64,000 nucleotides of DNA from Mangrovimicrobium sp048323675 (GCF_048323675.1 NZ_JBLWFK010000002.1:744001-808000), one strand, 5' to 3'; counted from the stretch's first letter, positions 7,981 to 18,018 are shown. Notes: generated by a model not told the origin, from the letters alone. Numbers and translations: made by a program.

Positions 7981-10320
7981 TCACTTCCACCAGGTTTTCC
8001 CCTCGCCCCGCCAGGACACAACTTCCAGCTCGCCATTTGCCGTTGCGCGCAGGGAAACAGCCCCGTCCAGCGCCGACTGCCGCAGGCTCACTCCCTGCTG
8101 TTCGAGCCGCGCCACCACCGCGGGATGGGGATGGCCAAAGCGGCTGGCGTAGCCGGCGCCGATCAATACCACCTGGGGGTCGACAAAGTTCAGCCAGGAC
8201 TGCGAGGTCGAACTCGCGCTGCCGTGGTGGCCGGCCAGCAACACGTCGCTCTCCAGTGCCCCACCCCAGCGCTGTATTAAGCGGCGCTCCTGCGCCTGGC
8301 CAATGTCTCCCGGTAGCAGTATGCGCACTCCCCCGGTGTCGATCTGCAGCACGCAGGAGCGGTCGTTATCGTCTCCGGGAGCGCCATCCAGTGGCGACAA
8401 CAGGCGAAAGCGGGTACCCCCGGGCCACTGCCAGGCCAGGCCGGCGCGACAGGGCAAAGCCGGACGCGACAGGGACACACCGCCGCCGGTCCACAGCCGT
8501 TCCACCGGCAGCGCGTCGATCACATCCGCTGCGCCGCCGCTGTGGTCGTAATCGCCATGGCTGACTATGAAGTCCGCGAGCCTGTCGATGCCGTGATAGC
8601 GCATCCAGGGCAGCACCACACTCTGGGCGAGACTGGCGCCAGCGGGATTGCCGCCGCCCGTGTCGTATAACAGGGCCCTGCCGCCGGCGGTAAACACCAC
8701 CGCGGTGCCCTGCCCCACGTCCAGCAGGTGCAGGGTGGGCCGCGGAGCCAGCCGGTTGGCTGGCTGGCCGAGGGGGAGCAACAGCAGGAGCAGCGCGACC
8801 CGTGCGCAATGCCCAACAGGCAGGAACGCGAGGGCGAGAGCGAGAAAACCCAGGGCCGCCGCGGCGCCCCCGCCTGGCAACTGCAGGAAAAGATCCTGCC
8901 TCATCGCCACTGCCGCGGCCAGCGATACGCTGGCGTCCACCGGCCAGGCGGCTACCTGCCAGGCACTGTCGGCACCGGGCAGGCCACACCACCACAACAG
9001 GGCGCCCAGTAGTGCCAGGGGTACGACCACAATGGCAAACAGGGGCACCAGCACCAGATTCGCCAGCAGCGCCACCGCGCTGGCGCCGCCAAACCACAGT
9101 GCCCCGGCCGGCAACATCAGCGCGGCCATCGTCCCGTGTGCCCGCAGCGCACGCCCTGGAGCGGTGCAGTGTCGTCGCCACTGGTCCTGCCACAGCAAGC
9201 CGCCGACCGCACCGAAGGACAACCAGAATCCACTGCCCAGCAGGGCCAGCGGCTGCAGGGCGAGCACCAGCGCAGCGGCCACCAGCAGGCCGGTAGCCGC
9301 AGCGCTGCGCCGCCAGAGCGAGCGCGCGAGGAGAACCACCGACAACATGCACAGGGCGCGCTGGGCGGGCAGCGCGAAGCCCGCGAGTGCGGTATAGGCG
9401 GCCGCCCCGGCCAGCGCCGCCAGCGCCGGCAACGACCGGGCTGCGCGACTGCAGCCGCGCAGTTGCAGGGCATGTGCCGGAATCCGCGCGCCCACCAGCC
9501 CGAGCCCGGCCACCATCGCAACGTGCAGTCCGGAGATCACCAGCAGGTGATTGATGCCCAACTGCTGGCAGAGGGTCCACAGCTGGTGGTCGATACCGCT
9601 CTTGTCGCCGACGCTGACCGCGCGCAGGACGGCGGCCCCGGGGACGGACAGGGGCGCAGACTGGATCGCCCGGGACAGTTCCTGGCGCAGGTGCCCGATT
9701 CCGGAACCAAGGGCCTGCTGAAACAGCCGGCCCTCCCCGGCCACGGCACCGGTGGCGTGTACCGCGGTTACGGCATACCAGCTTTGCACATTGAAGGATC
9801 CGGGGTTGGCGAGGCCCCAGGGGTGCCGCAACCGCACCTCGAATTGCCAGCGCTGTCCCGGCTCGATGTCGGCGCTACCGTAGTAGGACAACAGGATGTT
9901 GCGCGGCCCCGCGCATGAACCCGGATGCAACGACGCCACCGCGAAATTGAAGCGTTGGCGAGCGGCGCCACCTTCAAGAAGGGTGCGCGCCGGCAGCGAC
10001 ATGACTTCACCGACGACGGTCAGCGGCGCCCGGTTGCACTCGACCGGCAGGCGGGCAGCCAGCAGGCCATGACCGCGCAGGCCACTGCAGGCGAGCGCAA
10101 GCAGCAAACCCGCAAGCAGGGCCAGTGCCGGCCGCAGCGACGCGCAGCGGGCAAGCGGCGGGACAGGCAGCGCCAGTAACGCAAGCGCCGCTCCCCCCGC
10201 GCCGCAGGCCCAGAGCCAGCTTCGCGACGGCAGGGCCGGCAACACGGCCACCAGCACCATTCCCAGTAACCAACCGGCCATTGCTGTGCGCATCTGGAGA
10301 ACCTGAGAGCATGGCGGCAT
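7981..10320 (-). CDS. comEC: DNA internalization-related competence protein ComEC/Rec2
   Basis: ComEC forms the inner-membrane channel that imports single-stranded DNA during natural transformation. The protein is 779 residues. An N-terminal hydrophobic stretch and OB-like domain (DUF4131) cover about residues 10-200, followed by the competence domain with many membrane helices, including the conserved LLVISGLHVAMVAGLG. A C-terminal metallo-beta-lactamase-like domain carries HGDYDHSGG and LLAGHHGSASSTS. The start may be ATG 10320 or the inner ATG at 10293. It is divergent from the DUF2062 gene. Other competence genes are not in the window. Confidence 0.93.
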   Translation of the reverse strand: MPPCSQVLQMRTAMAGWLLGMVLVAVLPALPSRSWLWACGAGGAALALLALPVPPLARCASLRPALALLAGLLLALACSGLRGHGLLAARLPVECNRAPLTVVGEVMSLPARTLLEGGAARQRFNFAVASLHPGSCAGPRNILLSYYGSADIEPGQRWQFEVRLRHPWGLANPGSFNVQSWYAVTAVHATGAVAGEGRLFQQALGSGIGHLRQELSRAIQSAPLSVPGAAVLRAVSVGDKSGIDHQLWTLCQQLGINHLLVISGLHVAMVAGLGLVGARIPAHALQLRGCSRAARSLPALAALAGAAAYTALAGFALPAQRALCMLSVVLLARSLWRRSAAATGLLVAAALVLALQPLALLGSGFWLSFGAVGGLLWQDQWRRHCTAPGRALRAHGTMAALMLPAGALWFGGASAVALLANLVLVPLFAIVVVPLALLGALLWWCGLPGADSAWQVAAWPVDASVSLAAAVAMRQDLFLQLPGGGAAAALGFLALALAFLPVGHCARVALLLLLLPLGQPANRLAPRPTLHLLDVGQGTAVVFTAGGRALLYDTGGGNPAGASLAQSVVLPWMRYHGIDRLADFIVSHGDYDHSGGAADVIDALPVERLWTGGGVSLSRPALPCRAGLAWQWPGGTRFRLLSPLDGAPGDDNDRSCVLQIDTGGVRILLPGDIGQAQERRLIQRWGGALESDVLLAGHHGSASSTSQSWLNFVDPQVVLIGAGYASRFGHPHPAVVARLEQQGVSLRQSALDGAVSLRATANGELEVVSWRGEGKTWWK

Positions 10321-10428
10321 AATACCGCCCGGTTTACCACCGCACCGGCCTGCTGCTCAGCGCGGCGCCAGCCCCCAGTGAAACACAGGCCGGGTGTCGC
10401 TCAAACGTCAGAAATGGTCACCGGGTCA

Positions 10429-10977
10429 ATGCCGAAAAAAACCCTGAAATCCATGATGCCCACGCCGGAACGCCTGCGTGAAATCAAGTCCCTGGGCATC
10501 CTGGGCGATTGGATCTATGCCAACAACCTCTGGCATATCAATCGTTATTCTGCGGCAATGGCGTTTTTCGTCGGGCTGTTTGTGGCGTTCATGCCGATTC
10601 CCGGGCAGATGGTACTGGCAGCCGCGCTGGCATTACTGCTGAGCTGTAACCTGCCGATTTCGGTGGGGCTGGTCTGGATCACCAACCCGCTGACCATGCC
10701 CGCGATCTACTACCTCGCCTACCGGCTGGGCGCCGCCATCCTGCGCCACCCGGTGAAATTCGTCCACTTCGACCTGAGCATCCACTGGCTCACCCACCAG
10801 CTCAGCGAGATCTGGCAGCCCTTCCTGCTCGGCTGCCTGCTGATGGGCCTGTTTTTCGGCTCAATGGGTTATTTCATCATCAATCTGCTGTGGCGAATCC
10901 GGGTAAAACGGATGTGGCACCACCGAAAACACCGACGCGCCGCGCGCGACGGTCGCGTCAGCTCCGGTCCTCGCTGA
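10429..10977 (+). CDS. DUF2062 membrane protein
   Basis: This is a small inner-membrane protein of 182 residues, counted from the ATG at 10429 (MPKKTLKSMMP). The DUF2062 core includes WHINRYSAAMAFFVGLFVAF, PGQMVLAAALALLLSCNLP and ITNPLTMPAIYYLAYRLG, with three or four hydrophobic segments and a very basic C-terminus (RKHRRAARDGR). The function of the family is not established. It sits between comEC and lolE as in Pseudomonas (from memory), and its 3' end overlaps the convergent lolE gene by 20 bp. An upstream in-frame start at 10378 is possible but less family-like. Confidence 0.85.
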   Translation: MPKKTLKSMMPTPERLREIKSLGILGDWIYANNLWHINRYSAAMAFFVGLFVAFMPIPGQMVLAAALALLLSCNLPISVGLVWITNPLTMPAIYYLAYRLGAAILRHPVKFVHFDLSIHWLTHQLSEIWQPFLLGCLLMGLFFGSMGYFIINLLWRIRVKRMWHHRKHRRAARDGRVSSGPR

Positions 10978-12202
10978 GCACCGCCGCCGGCGCCAGCCTG
11001 GCCGCCCGGCGGGCGGGATAAATGGCCGCCAGCAGGCACATCAGCCAGGCGACACCGCCCACGACCAGAAGGTCGCGCCACTGCAGGTCCACCGGCAGGA
11101 ACGACACCGGGTAGACATCCGTGTTGAGAAAGTGGAAGCCCAGCAGGCGTTCCAGCGCGCTCACCAGTGGCGGCACCACCTGGCTGAGCCCCGCCCCCAG
11201 CAGGCTGCCCGCAATCACCCCGACCAGGCCGATCAGGCAGCCCTGCAGGATGAACACCCAGGCGATGTCTGCACGGGAACTGCCGAGGGTGCGCAGGATG
11301 GCGATATCACCGCGCTTGTCGAACACCACCAGCACCAGCGAGGACACCACGTTGAAGGCCGCGACGGCAATGATGGAAAACAATAGCAGGCTGACCAGTT
11401 CCCGGGAGAGCTGGATCGCCGAGTAGAGATTGCCGTGGGTCATCATCCAGTTGGTGGTGAAATACCCCGGCGGCAGGTCCGCCACCAGTTGCCAGGCCAG
11501 TCGAGAGGCGTTGAACAGGTCGTCGGTACTGAGCCGCAGGCCGCTGACCGCGCTACCCAGTCCGGCCAGGTTCGAGGCCGTCGCGAGGTGCAACAGGGCC
11601 ACCGATTCATCGAGCTCCGTGCCTGAGCGGATCAGTCCCGCCACCGGCATCGCCTGGAAATGGGTCGGGCCATTCTGCCCGGCCAGGCCGTTGCCGGGTA
11701 CGATGAGGGTGACCTGGTCTCCCGGCCCCACGCCGAGGCGCTCGGCGATGCCGGCGCCCAGTAACACGGAGTCCGCCTGGGTGACGAAGCGCTGGCGCTG
11801 CTGCGCTGCGACGTTATCCAGCAGGCGGGCATTTTCCGGGGCGTCCACGGCGATACCGATACCCTTCGCTGTCTCGATATCCTGACCGCGCATGAACAGC
11901 GCGTCGAACTCGGTAAAAGGGCTGGCGCTGGTGATCCCCGGCCTGTCCAGCACATGGTGCGCGAGGGAGGTCCATTCCTGCATCGGCTCGTGGCTGTAGA
12001 GCGTGATGTGCGGCACCAGGGCGAGAATGCGCTCGCGCATCTCCCGGTCGAAGCCGTTCATCACCGACAGCACGACGATCAGCAGCGCGATCGCCAGGAC
12101 CAGTCCAAGCATGGACAGCGACGACAGGAAGGTCGAGAGGTGCCCCTGCCCGTGGGCGAAGGTATAGCGCAGGGCGACCCGGCTACGCTCGCCCCAGTTC
12201 AT
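10958..12202 (-). CDS. lolE: Lipoprotein-releasing ABC transporter permease LolE-type
   Basis: This is one of the two permeases of the LolCDE complex, which extracts outer-membrane lipoproteins from the inner membrane and hands them to LolA. It has 414 residues: an N-terminal membrane helix followed by VLSVMNGFDREMRERIL, a large periplasmic MacB-like domain, and three C-terminal helices (LFSIIAVAAFNVVSSLVLVV, then VFILQGCLIGLVGVIAGSLL, then a last span near the end). Its ATG overlaps the lolD stop by 4 bp. LolC and LolE are hard to tell apart by eye; the names follow gene order. Confidence 0.9.
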   Translation of the reverse strand: MNWGERSRVALRYTFAHGQGHLSTFLSSLSMLGLVLAIALLIVVLSVMNGFDREMRERILALVPHITLYSHEPMQEWTSLAHHVLDRPGITSASPFTEFDALFMRGQDIETAKGIGIAVDAPENARLLDNVAAQQRQRFVTQADSVLLGAGIAERLGVGPGDQVTLIVPGNGLAGQNGPTHFQAMPVAGLIRSGTELDESVALLHLATASNLAGLGSAVSGLRLSTDDLFNASRLAWQLVADLPPGYFTTNWMMTHGNLYSAIQLSRELVSLLLFSIIAVAAFNVVSSLVLVVFDKRGDIAILRTLGSSRADIAWVFILQGCLIGLVGVIAGSLLGAGLSQVVPPLVSALERLLGFHFLNTDVYPVSFLPVDLQWRDLLVVGGVAWLMCLLAAIYPARRAARLAPAAVLSEDRS

Positions 12203-12879
12203 TCCCGGGCTTCCAGGCGCCCGTCGCGCAGTTCGAGGGTGCGGTTCATATGCGCAGCGATATCCGGAGCGTGGGTGACCACAATAAACGCGGCACTCGA
12301 CGCGCCCAGTTCGTCGATCAGGGCCAGGACCTGCTGTGCGCTGTGGGGGTCGAGGTTGCCGGTGGGTTCATCCATCAGGACGCAGGCCGGTTCGGTGACC
12401 AGCGCCCGGGCGATGGCAACCCGCTGGCGTTCGCCGCCGGAGAGCTGCGCCGGGCGATGGTCGAGGCGCTGCTCGAGCCCGACCCGCTGCAGCACCCGGG
12501 CGGCGCGTTCCAGTGCCGCCGCCCGGCCCTCACCGCGAATCAGCAGCGGCATGGCCACGTTTTCCCGGGCGTCGAACTCCGGCAGCAGGTGGTGAAACTG
12601 GTAGACAAAACCCAGCTGCCGGTTGCGCACAGTGCAGAGCTTGCGCTCGGGCAGCGCCGCCAGGTCTTCGCCGCACAGCAGCACCCTGCCAGAACTGGGC
12701 CGGTCGAGTCCGCCGAGCAGGTTCAGCAGGGTCGACTTGCCGGAGCCGGAGGCGCCGACGATGGCAATTTTTTCTCCCGGGGCGAGGTCGAGATCGACAC
12801 CGGCCAGCACCTGGACCACCCGGCTGCCATCCGCGTAACTGCGCGCCAGGCCCTCGCAGCGCAATACGGCCTCACTCAT
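12199..12879 (-). CDS. lolD: Lipoprotein-releasing ABC transporter ATPase
   Basis: LolD is the ATPase of LolCDE. The 226-residue protein has Walker A GASGSGKST near residue 41, a Q-loop around FVYQFHHLLPEF, the signature LSGGERQRVAIARALV, Walker B ACVLMDEPTGNLD and the H-loop VTHAPDIA. It is sandwiched between the two permease genes with overlaps of 8 bp (lolC) and 4 bp (lolE), so a single transcript and stoichiometric translation are likely. Confidence 0.95.
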   Translation of the reverse strand: MSEAVLRCEGLARSYADGSRVVQVLAGVDLDLAPGEKIAIVGASGSGKSTLLNLLGGLDRPSSGRVLLCGEDLAALPERKLCTVRNRQLGFVYQFHHLLPEFDARENVAMPLLIRGEGRAAALERAARVLQRVGLEQRLDHRPAQLSGGERQRVAIARALVTEPACVLMDEPTGNLDPHSAQQVLALIDELGASSAAFIVVTHAPDIAAHMNRTLELRDGRLEARE

Positions 12880-14134
12880 AGCGGAGCACCTCGGCCGGCG
12901 CCACGCGCGCCGCCCGCCAGGCGGGATACAGCGTCGCCAGCAGGCTCAGCACCAGGGCGGCGGCCATCACCGCCGCCACGTCGCCCCACTGCAGGACCGA
13001 GGGCAACTCGGTGATGAAATACACGCTCGGGTCAAAAATCCTGGTCCCCAAAAGATCCTCCATAAACCGCGTCACCGTCGAAATATTCTGCGCCAGCAGC
13101 ACCCCCAGGACCGCCCCGGCGGAGATCCCCACCATCGCCAGGGCCAGGCCGTGGCAGATAAAGATCTGCATCACCGCCCCCGCACTGGCGCCCATGGTGC
13201 GCAGCACCGCGATATCGCGGCGCTTTTCCGCCACCGACATGACCAGCGTGGAGACGATATTGAATGCGGCCACGGCGACCACGCTCAGCAACAGCAGGCT
13301 GACCATGATTTTCTCCATCTTCACCGCCCGGAACAGGGAACCCTGGGTCTGGCTCCAGTCGCGCACGCGCAACTGGCCGGGCAGCGCGTCGGCGGCGGCG
13401 TGCAGTATCCCTGGCGCCTCGAACAGGTCGCGGGTGCGCACCTGCAGGCCATCTACCGCGTGGCGCGGACCGAGCAGTCTCTGCCCGGCGGCCAGCCCGA
13501 TATAGGCCTGGTAGCTGTCCGGCTGCGCGCCCACCTGGAACACCCCGGTGACCAGCAGGCGCTTGCTGCGCGGGAAGGCGCCCAGCGGGGTAACGGTAAT
13601 CCGCGGCACGGTGACTTCCACGCTGTCACCCACGACGACGCCGAGCATGCGTGCCAGCGAAGTGCCGAGCACGACGTTAAAGTCATCCCCGGCCAGCGAA
13701 TCCAGGCTGCCCTGCTGCATGCTGCCGGCGATTCCGGACACCGCGGTTTCCAGTTGCGGATCGATCGCGGTCAGTTGCCCCCCGCGCAGGCTGCGGCTAT
13801 TGGCGAAGATCACCTTGTCACTGATATAGGGCGCCGCGGCCTCCACACCGGGAACCTGCAACAGCGCAGCGGACTGCTCGCGCCAGTCAGCCATACCCCG
13901 GGGGCCGGCATCGACATAACCGTGCGGGACGAGGGAGAGAATGCGCTGGCGCAGTTCGCCGGAAAACCCGTTCATCACCGAGAGCACGGCGATCAGCGAG
14001 GCGACGCCGAGCACCATGCCGAACATGGAAACCAGGGAAATCAGGGCGGCGAAGCGGTTGCGCTTGCGGCTGAAGCTATAGCGCAGGCCGATAAATGCGG
14101 CAAAGCTCCGCTGCGAGTGGCCGCTGGCAGTCAA
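12872..14134 (-). CDS. lolC: Lipoprotein-releasing ABC transporter permease LolC-type
   Basis: This is the partner permease of the Lol complex, with 420 residues. The N-terminus FIGLRYSFSRKRNRFAALIS leads into the first helix and VLSVMNGFSGELRQRILSLV. A periplasmic domain with FRAVKMEKIMVSLLLLSVVA follows, and the C-terminal helices end in LYPAWRAARVAPAEVLRYE. The start appears to be TTG at 14134, 15 bp after the nqrM stop, so lolCDE may be partly co-transcribed with the nqr cluster. The similarity of its first 60 residues to LolE (10958-12202) shows the usual duplicated permease pair. Confidence 0.9.
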   Translation of the reverse strand: MTASGHSQRSFAAFIGLRYSFSRKRNRFAALISLVSMFGMVLGVASLIAVLSVMNGFSGELRQRILSLVPHGYVDAGPRGMADWREQSAALLQVPGVEAAAPYISDKVIFANSRSLRGGQLTAIDPQLETAVSGIAGSMQQGSLDSLAGDDFNVVLGTSLARMLGVVVGDSVEVTVPRITVTPLGAFPRSKRLLVTGVFQVGAQPDSYQAYIGLAAGQRLLGPRHAVDGLQVRTRDLFEAPGILHAAADALPGQLRVRDWSQTQGSLFRAVKMEKIMVSLLLLSVVAVAAFNIVSTLVMSVAEKRRDIAVLRTMGASAGAVMQIFICHGLALAMVGISAGAVLGVLLAQNISTVTRFMEDLLGTRIFDPSVYFITELPSVLQWGDVAAVMAAALVLSLLATLYPAWRAARVAPAEVLRYE

Positions 14135-14149
14135 CGCGCGGGCGCCGGA

Positions 14150-14395
14150 TCAGGAACGGCGATCGGCTGGGTAGAAGGAAGCCTTTGCCGGCTCCGGGGA
14201 TGATTTGCCCTCGCGGGTCTCCTCTTCGCAGCGCTGGGGGTTGCCGCCGCAAATTTCACAGGCCTGGTCGATACCGAGTGCGCCAAGCCCGCCACAGGAA
14301 CCCTTGATCGGAGCGCGCCCAAACAGCACGCCCACAGCCATGATCGTGATTACCAGGCCGATTACCACTGCACTGATCAGAAATGTCATCATCAT
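14150..14395 (-). CDS. nqrM: Na+-NQR maturation protein NqrM
   Basis: NqrM (DUF539) is needed to install the iron centre of Na+-NQR between NqrD and NqrE. The 81-residue protein has one N-terminal membrane helix (FLISAVVIGLVITIMAVGVLF) and the family cysteine pattern GSCGGLGALG then CEICGGNPQRCEE. Its position directly downstream of apbE at the end of the nqr cluster matches other Na+-NQR organisms. Three consecutive methionines make the exact start uncertain by one or two codons. Confidence 0.9.
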   Translation of the reverse strand: MMMTFLISAVVIGLVITIMAVGVLFGRAPIKGSCGGLGALGIDQACEICGGNPQRCEEETREGKSSPEPAKASFYPADRRS

Positions 14396-14422
14396 TGCGT
14401 TCCCGCAAGCCCGCTGCGGGGC

Positions 14423-15514
14423 TTACTCCGTTGCTGTGAGGTAGGTTTCGAACGCGCTGGTATAGCGGCTCTCAAAACCCTCCCCCTTCCGTTGGATGAA
14501 ATATACCGCCAGTCCCTGTGCCTGCGCCACTTGCCAGGCTGCATCGGGGCCGAGCACGGTCAGGGCGGTGGCCCAGCCATCCGCCACCATGGTACTAGGG
14601 TGGACAACAGTGACCGACACGAGTTCATGGGCCACCGGGTAGCCGGTGCGCGGATCGATACTGTGCGAGTAGCGCACCCCGTCCAGCTCGAAGAAATTGC
14701 GGTAATCGCCGGAGGTGGCGACCCCCGAATTACCCGGTTCGATCATGTTGGCGATGTCGAAATGCTCGCTGTCCGGTTGCTCGATGGCCACTCGCCAGGC
14801 GTCATTGCGCGGGCTCCTGCCGGCCACCCGCAGCTCGCCGCCCACTTCCACCAGGTAGTCGTGGATACCCTGCTGTTCCAGCCATTCGCAGACCCGGTCC
14901 ACCGCGAAGCCCTTGGCGATGGAGGAGAAGTCCAGGTAGAGGTCGGCGGTTTTACGCAGTGCACCGCTGTTGCGATCAAATTCGAGCTTGTCCTGCCCCA
15001 TGCGCTGTGCGGTCTGCGCGATGACCGTTTTCTCCGGCGGGCCATTGACCGGCCCCTGCGGACCGAAACCCCAGAGGTTCACCAGGGGGCCGACAGTAAT
15101 ATCGTAGGCGCCCCTGCTCTTTTCACCGATATCCAGCGCCGCAGCCAGCACCGTGTCGAAATCCGCATCCGGCTTGAACCATTCGCCGACCGGCGACTGG
15201 TTGAACCGGGAAATGGTGGAGTCTTCCCGGTAGGTCGACATGCTGTCGTTAACCGCTTCGAGTAGCCCAGCGATGCCGCTGGAAAGTCCGCTCTCGTCGT
15301 AGCCGGCACCGTCGTGACTGACCAGGGTAGCGTGCCAGGTGGTGCCCATAGTCGCGCCTTCGAGGCGATAGACTGCGGGCGTGTCGCCGCAGGCGGCAAG
15401 CAACGCCAGCAGCGCGCCGAACAGGCACCAGCGCAGGCAAAAAAGCCACTCCGGGGAGTGGCTTTTGCGAGCTGCGCGAGCGCCGTGCGCCACGCGGGGA
15501 TCAGCCGCCGAAGT
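14423..15514 (-). CDS. apbE: FAD:protein FMN transferase (flavinylation lipoprotein)
   Basis: ApbE covalently attaches FMN from FAD to threonines of NqrB and NqrC. The protein has a lipoprotein signal (LFGALLALLAAC, lipobox Cys), then GATMGTTWHATLV, a DISTFRED-like segment (MSTYREDSTISRFN), DFSSIAKGFAVDRV, VEVGGELRVAGRSP and YSHSIDPRTGYPV, all characteristic of the family. The start is uncertain: ATG 15514 overlaps the end of nqrF, while GTG 15493 and an upstream GTG at 15544 are also in frame. The codons before the signal peptide coincide with a strong intrinsic terminator (15438-15468), which is unusual. Confidence 0.9.
   Translation of the reverse strand, partial: TSAADPRVAHGARAARKSHSPEWLFCLRWCLFGALLALLAACGDTPAVYRLEGATMGTTWHATLVSHDGAGYDESGLSSGIAGLLEAVNDSMSTYREDSTISRFNQSPVGEWFKPDADFDTVLAAALDIGEKSRGAYDITVGPLVNLWGFGPQGPVNGPPEKTVIAQTAQRMGQDKLEFDRNSGALRKTADLYLDFSSIAKGFAVDRVCEWLEQQGIHDYLVEVGGELRVAGRSPRNDAWRVAIEQPDSEHFDIANMIEPGNSGVATSGDYRNFFELDGVRYSHSIDPRTGYPVAHELVSVTVVHPSTMVADGWATALTVLGPDAAWQVAQAQGLAVYFIQRKGEGFESRYTSAFETYLTATE
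15438..15468 (-). terminator. Intrinsic terminator after nqrF, inside the apbE 5' codons
   Basis: On the minus strand a 12-bp stem (AAAAGCCACTCC / GGAGTGGCTTTT) with a 2-nt loop is followed by a run of six T residues, about 35 bp after the nqrF stop codon. It has every feature of a rho-independent terminator, yet the apbE reading frame runs through it. It may lower apbE expression relative to nqrA-F or act as an attenuator relieved by translation. Confidence 0.75.
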
Positions 15515-16724
15515 CATCGAGCAGGATATTCTCGGGCTCGACACCCAGGTCGGAGAGCATCTGGATCACTGCCGCGTTCATCATGGGCGGTCCGCACATG
15601 TAGAACTCGCAGTCCTCCGGCGCCGGGTGATCCTTCAGGTACTCCTGGTAGAGCACGTTGTGGATGAAGCCGGTGAGGCCGGTCCAGTTGTCCTCGGGCT
15701 GCGGGTCGGAGAGCGCCACGTGCCAGCTGAAGTTGGGGTTCTCCGCGGCCAGCTGGTCGTATTCCTCCGCGTAGAACATCTCGCGCAGCGAACGTGCGCC
15801 GTACCAGAAGGAGATCTTGCGCTTGCTGGAAAGCCGCTTGAGCTGGTCGAAGATATGCGAGCGCATCGGCGCCATACCGGCACCACCACCGATGAAGACC
15901 ATCTCTGCGTCGGTGTCCTTGGCGAAGAACTCACCGAAGGGACCGTACACCTTCACCTTGTCGCCGGGCTTCAGGTTGAACACCCAGGAGGACATGATAC
16001 CCGGGGGGATGCCCTGGCTGCCGGGGGGCGGCGTGGCGATACGGATGTTGAACTTGACGATGCCCTTCTCTTCCGGGTAGTTCGCCATCGAGTAGGCGCG
16101 GATAGTGGTGTCCTTGACCACCGACTGCAGGTCGAAGAACTTGAAGCGTTCCCAGTCGCCGCGGTATTCCTCGTCGATGTCGAAGTCGCGGTAGTTCACG
16201 GTGTGCGGCGGGCATTCCAGCTGCACGTAACCGCCGGCGCGGAAGTCCACATTTTCGCCTTCCGGCAGGCGCAGGGTGAGCTCCTTGATGAAGGTCGCCA
16301 CGTTGGGGTTGGACTCAACGGTACACTCCCACTGCTTCACGCCGAAGACTTCTTCGGGTACTTCGATTTTCAGGTCCTGCTTGACCGCGGTCTGGCAGGA
16401 CAGGCGCCAGCCCTCAGCGGCCTCGCGCTTGGTGAAGTGGGTTTCCTCGGTCGGCAGCATGGAGCCGCCGCCCTCATTAACGATGCACTTGCACTGGGCG
16501 CAGGTGCCGCCGCCGCCACAGGCGGAGGCCAGGAAGATGTTTGCTTCAGACAGGGTCTGCAGCAACTTCCCGCCGGCGGGAACGGTAATGGTCTTCTCGC
16601 CGTTGATCTCGATATTGACGTCACCGCTGCTGACCAGCGCCGACCGGGCGAAGAGGATGATGAACACCAGTGCCAGCACGATGGCTGTGAACATGCCGAC
16701 ACCGAAGACGATGGTTAAATCCAT
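15501..16724 (-). CDS. nqrF: Na+-translocating NADH:quinone reductase subunit F
   Basis: NqrF is the NADH-oxidising entry subunit. The 407 residues contain an N-terminal membrane anchor (VFGVGMFTAIVLALVFIILF) and a plant-type [2Fe-2S] ferredoxin domain with CGGGGTCAQCKC and a later Cys (LSCQT). The FAD-binding segment is RAYSMANYPEE and the NADH domain has FIGGGAGMAPMRSHIFDQL. The C-terminal aromatic/GG tail fits the family. It is the last nqr structural gene, 15 bp after nqrE, and is followed by a terminator. Confidence 0.97.
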   Translation of the reverse strand: MDLTIVFGVGMFTAIVLALVFIILFARSALVSSGDVNIEINGEKTITVPAGGKLLQTLSEANIFLASACGGGGTCAQCKCIVNEGGGSMLPTEETHFTKREAAEGWRLSCQTAVKQDLKIEVPEEVFGVKQWECTVESNPNVATFIKELTLRLPEGENVDFRAGGYVQLECPPHTVNYRDFDIDEEYRGDWERFKFFDLQSVVKDTTIRAYSMANYPEEKGIVKFNIRIATPPPGSQGIPPGIMSSWVFNLKPGDKVKVYGPFGEFFAKDTDAEMVFIGGGAGMAPMRSHIFDQLKRLSSKRKISFWYGARSLREMFYAEEYDQLAAENPNFSWHVALSDPQPEDNWTGLTGFIHNVLYQEYLKDHPAPEDCEFYMCGPPMMNAAVIQMLSDLGVEPENILLDDFGG

Positions 16725-16739
16725 AGTTACTGCTTCCGC

Positions 16740-17348
<609 letters not shown>

Positions 17349-17349
17349 G

Positions 17350-18018
17350 TTACACGCCCTCCTTTACGACAGTGTGCTTGGCGATGACGAAATCGGGCTT
17401 TTCAACCTGCTCTTTCTTGACGCTGCGCAGTACCCAGATAAAACCACCGATCAGGAAGAAGGCGCTGGGGGGCAGCAGCAGCAGGCCGTTGGGCACGTAC
17501 CAGCCACCCTCGGTAACCAGCTTGAAGATCTCGAACCCGAACAGTTTGCCGGAACCGAACAGCTCGCGTACGACGGCCACGCAGATCAGTACCACGGAGT
17601 AGCCGAGGCCGTTGCCGATGCCGTCGATGAAGCTGGGCAACGGCGGGTTCTTCATGGCGAAGGCTTCCGCGCGACCCATCACGATGCAGTTGGTGATGAT
17701 CAGGCCGACGAACACCGACAGCTGCTTGCTGATGGCGAAGGCGTAGGCTTTCAGCACCTGGTCGACCACGATCACCAGCGAGGCGATGATGATCATCTGT
17801 ACGATGATGCGGATGCTGCCGGGAATGTGCTTGCGGATCAGCGACACGCCGAGGTTGGAGAAGGCGGTTACCGAGGTCAGCGCGATACACATTACCAGGG
17901 TGACCTGCAGGGACGAGGTCACCGCCAGCGCGGAGCAGATGCCGAGGATCTGCAGCGCAATCGGGTTGTTCTTGAAAATCGGGCCAGTCAGGGTGTCTTT
18001 TACAGAATCCACGATCAT
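17350..18018 (-). CDS. nqrD: Na+-translocating NADH:quinone reductase subunit D
   Basis: NqrD is a membrane subunit homologous to NqrE and RnfA/E. It has 222 residues with six hydrophobic helices. Conserved cysteine-bearing segments are LQILGICSALAVT and LIITNCIVMGRAEAFA, the latter being the iron-ligand region mirrored in NqrE. The ATG overlaps the nqrC stop by 4 bp. Confidence 0.96.
   Translation of the reverse strand: MIVDSVKDTLTGPIFKNNPIALQILGICSALAVTSSLQVTLVMCIALTSVTAFSNLGVSLIRKHIPGSIRIIVQMIIIASLVIVVDQVLKAYAFAISKQLSVFVGLIITNCIVMGRAEAFAMKNPPLPSFIDGIGNGLGYSVVLICVAVVRELFGSGKLFGFEIFKLVTEGGWYVPNGLLLLPPSAFFLIGGFIWVLRSVKKEQVEKPDFVIAKHTVVKEGV

Noticed and set aside
14150..14395. Frameshift or truncation in nqrM
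   Set aside because: The short length is normal for the family, and the cysteine motif and membrane helix are intact.
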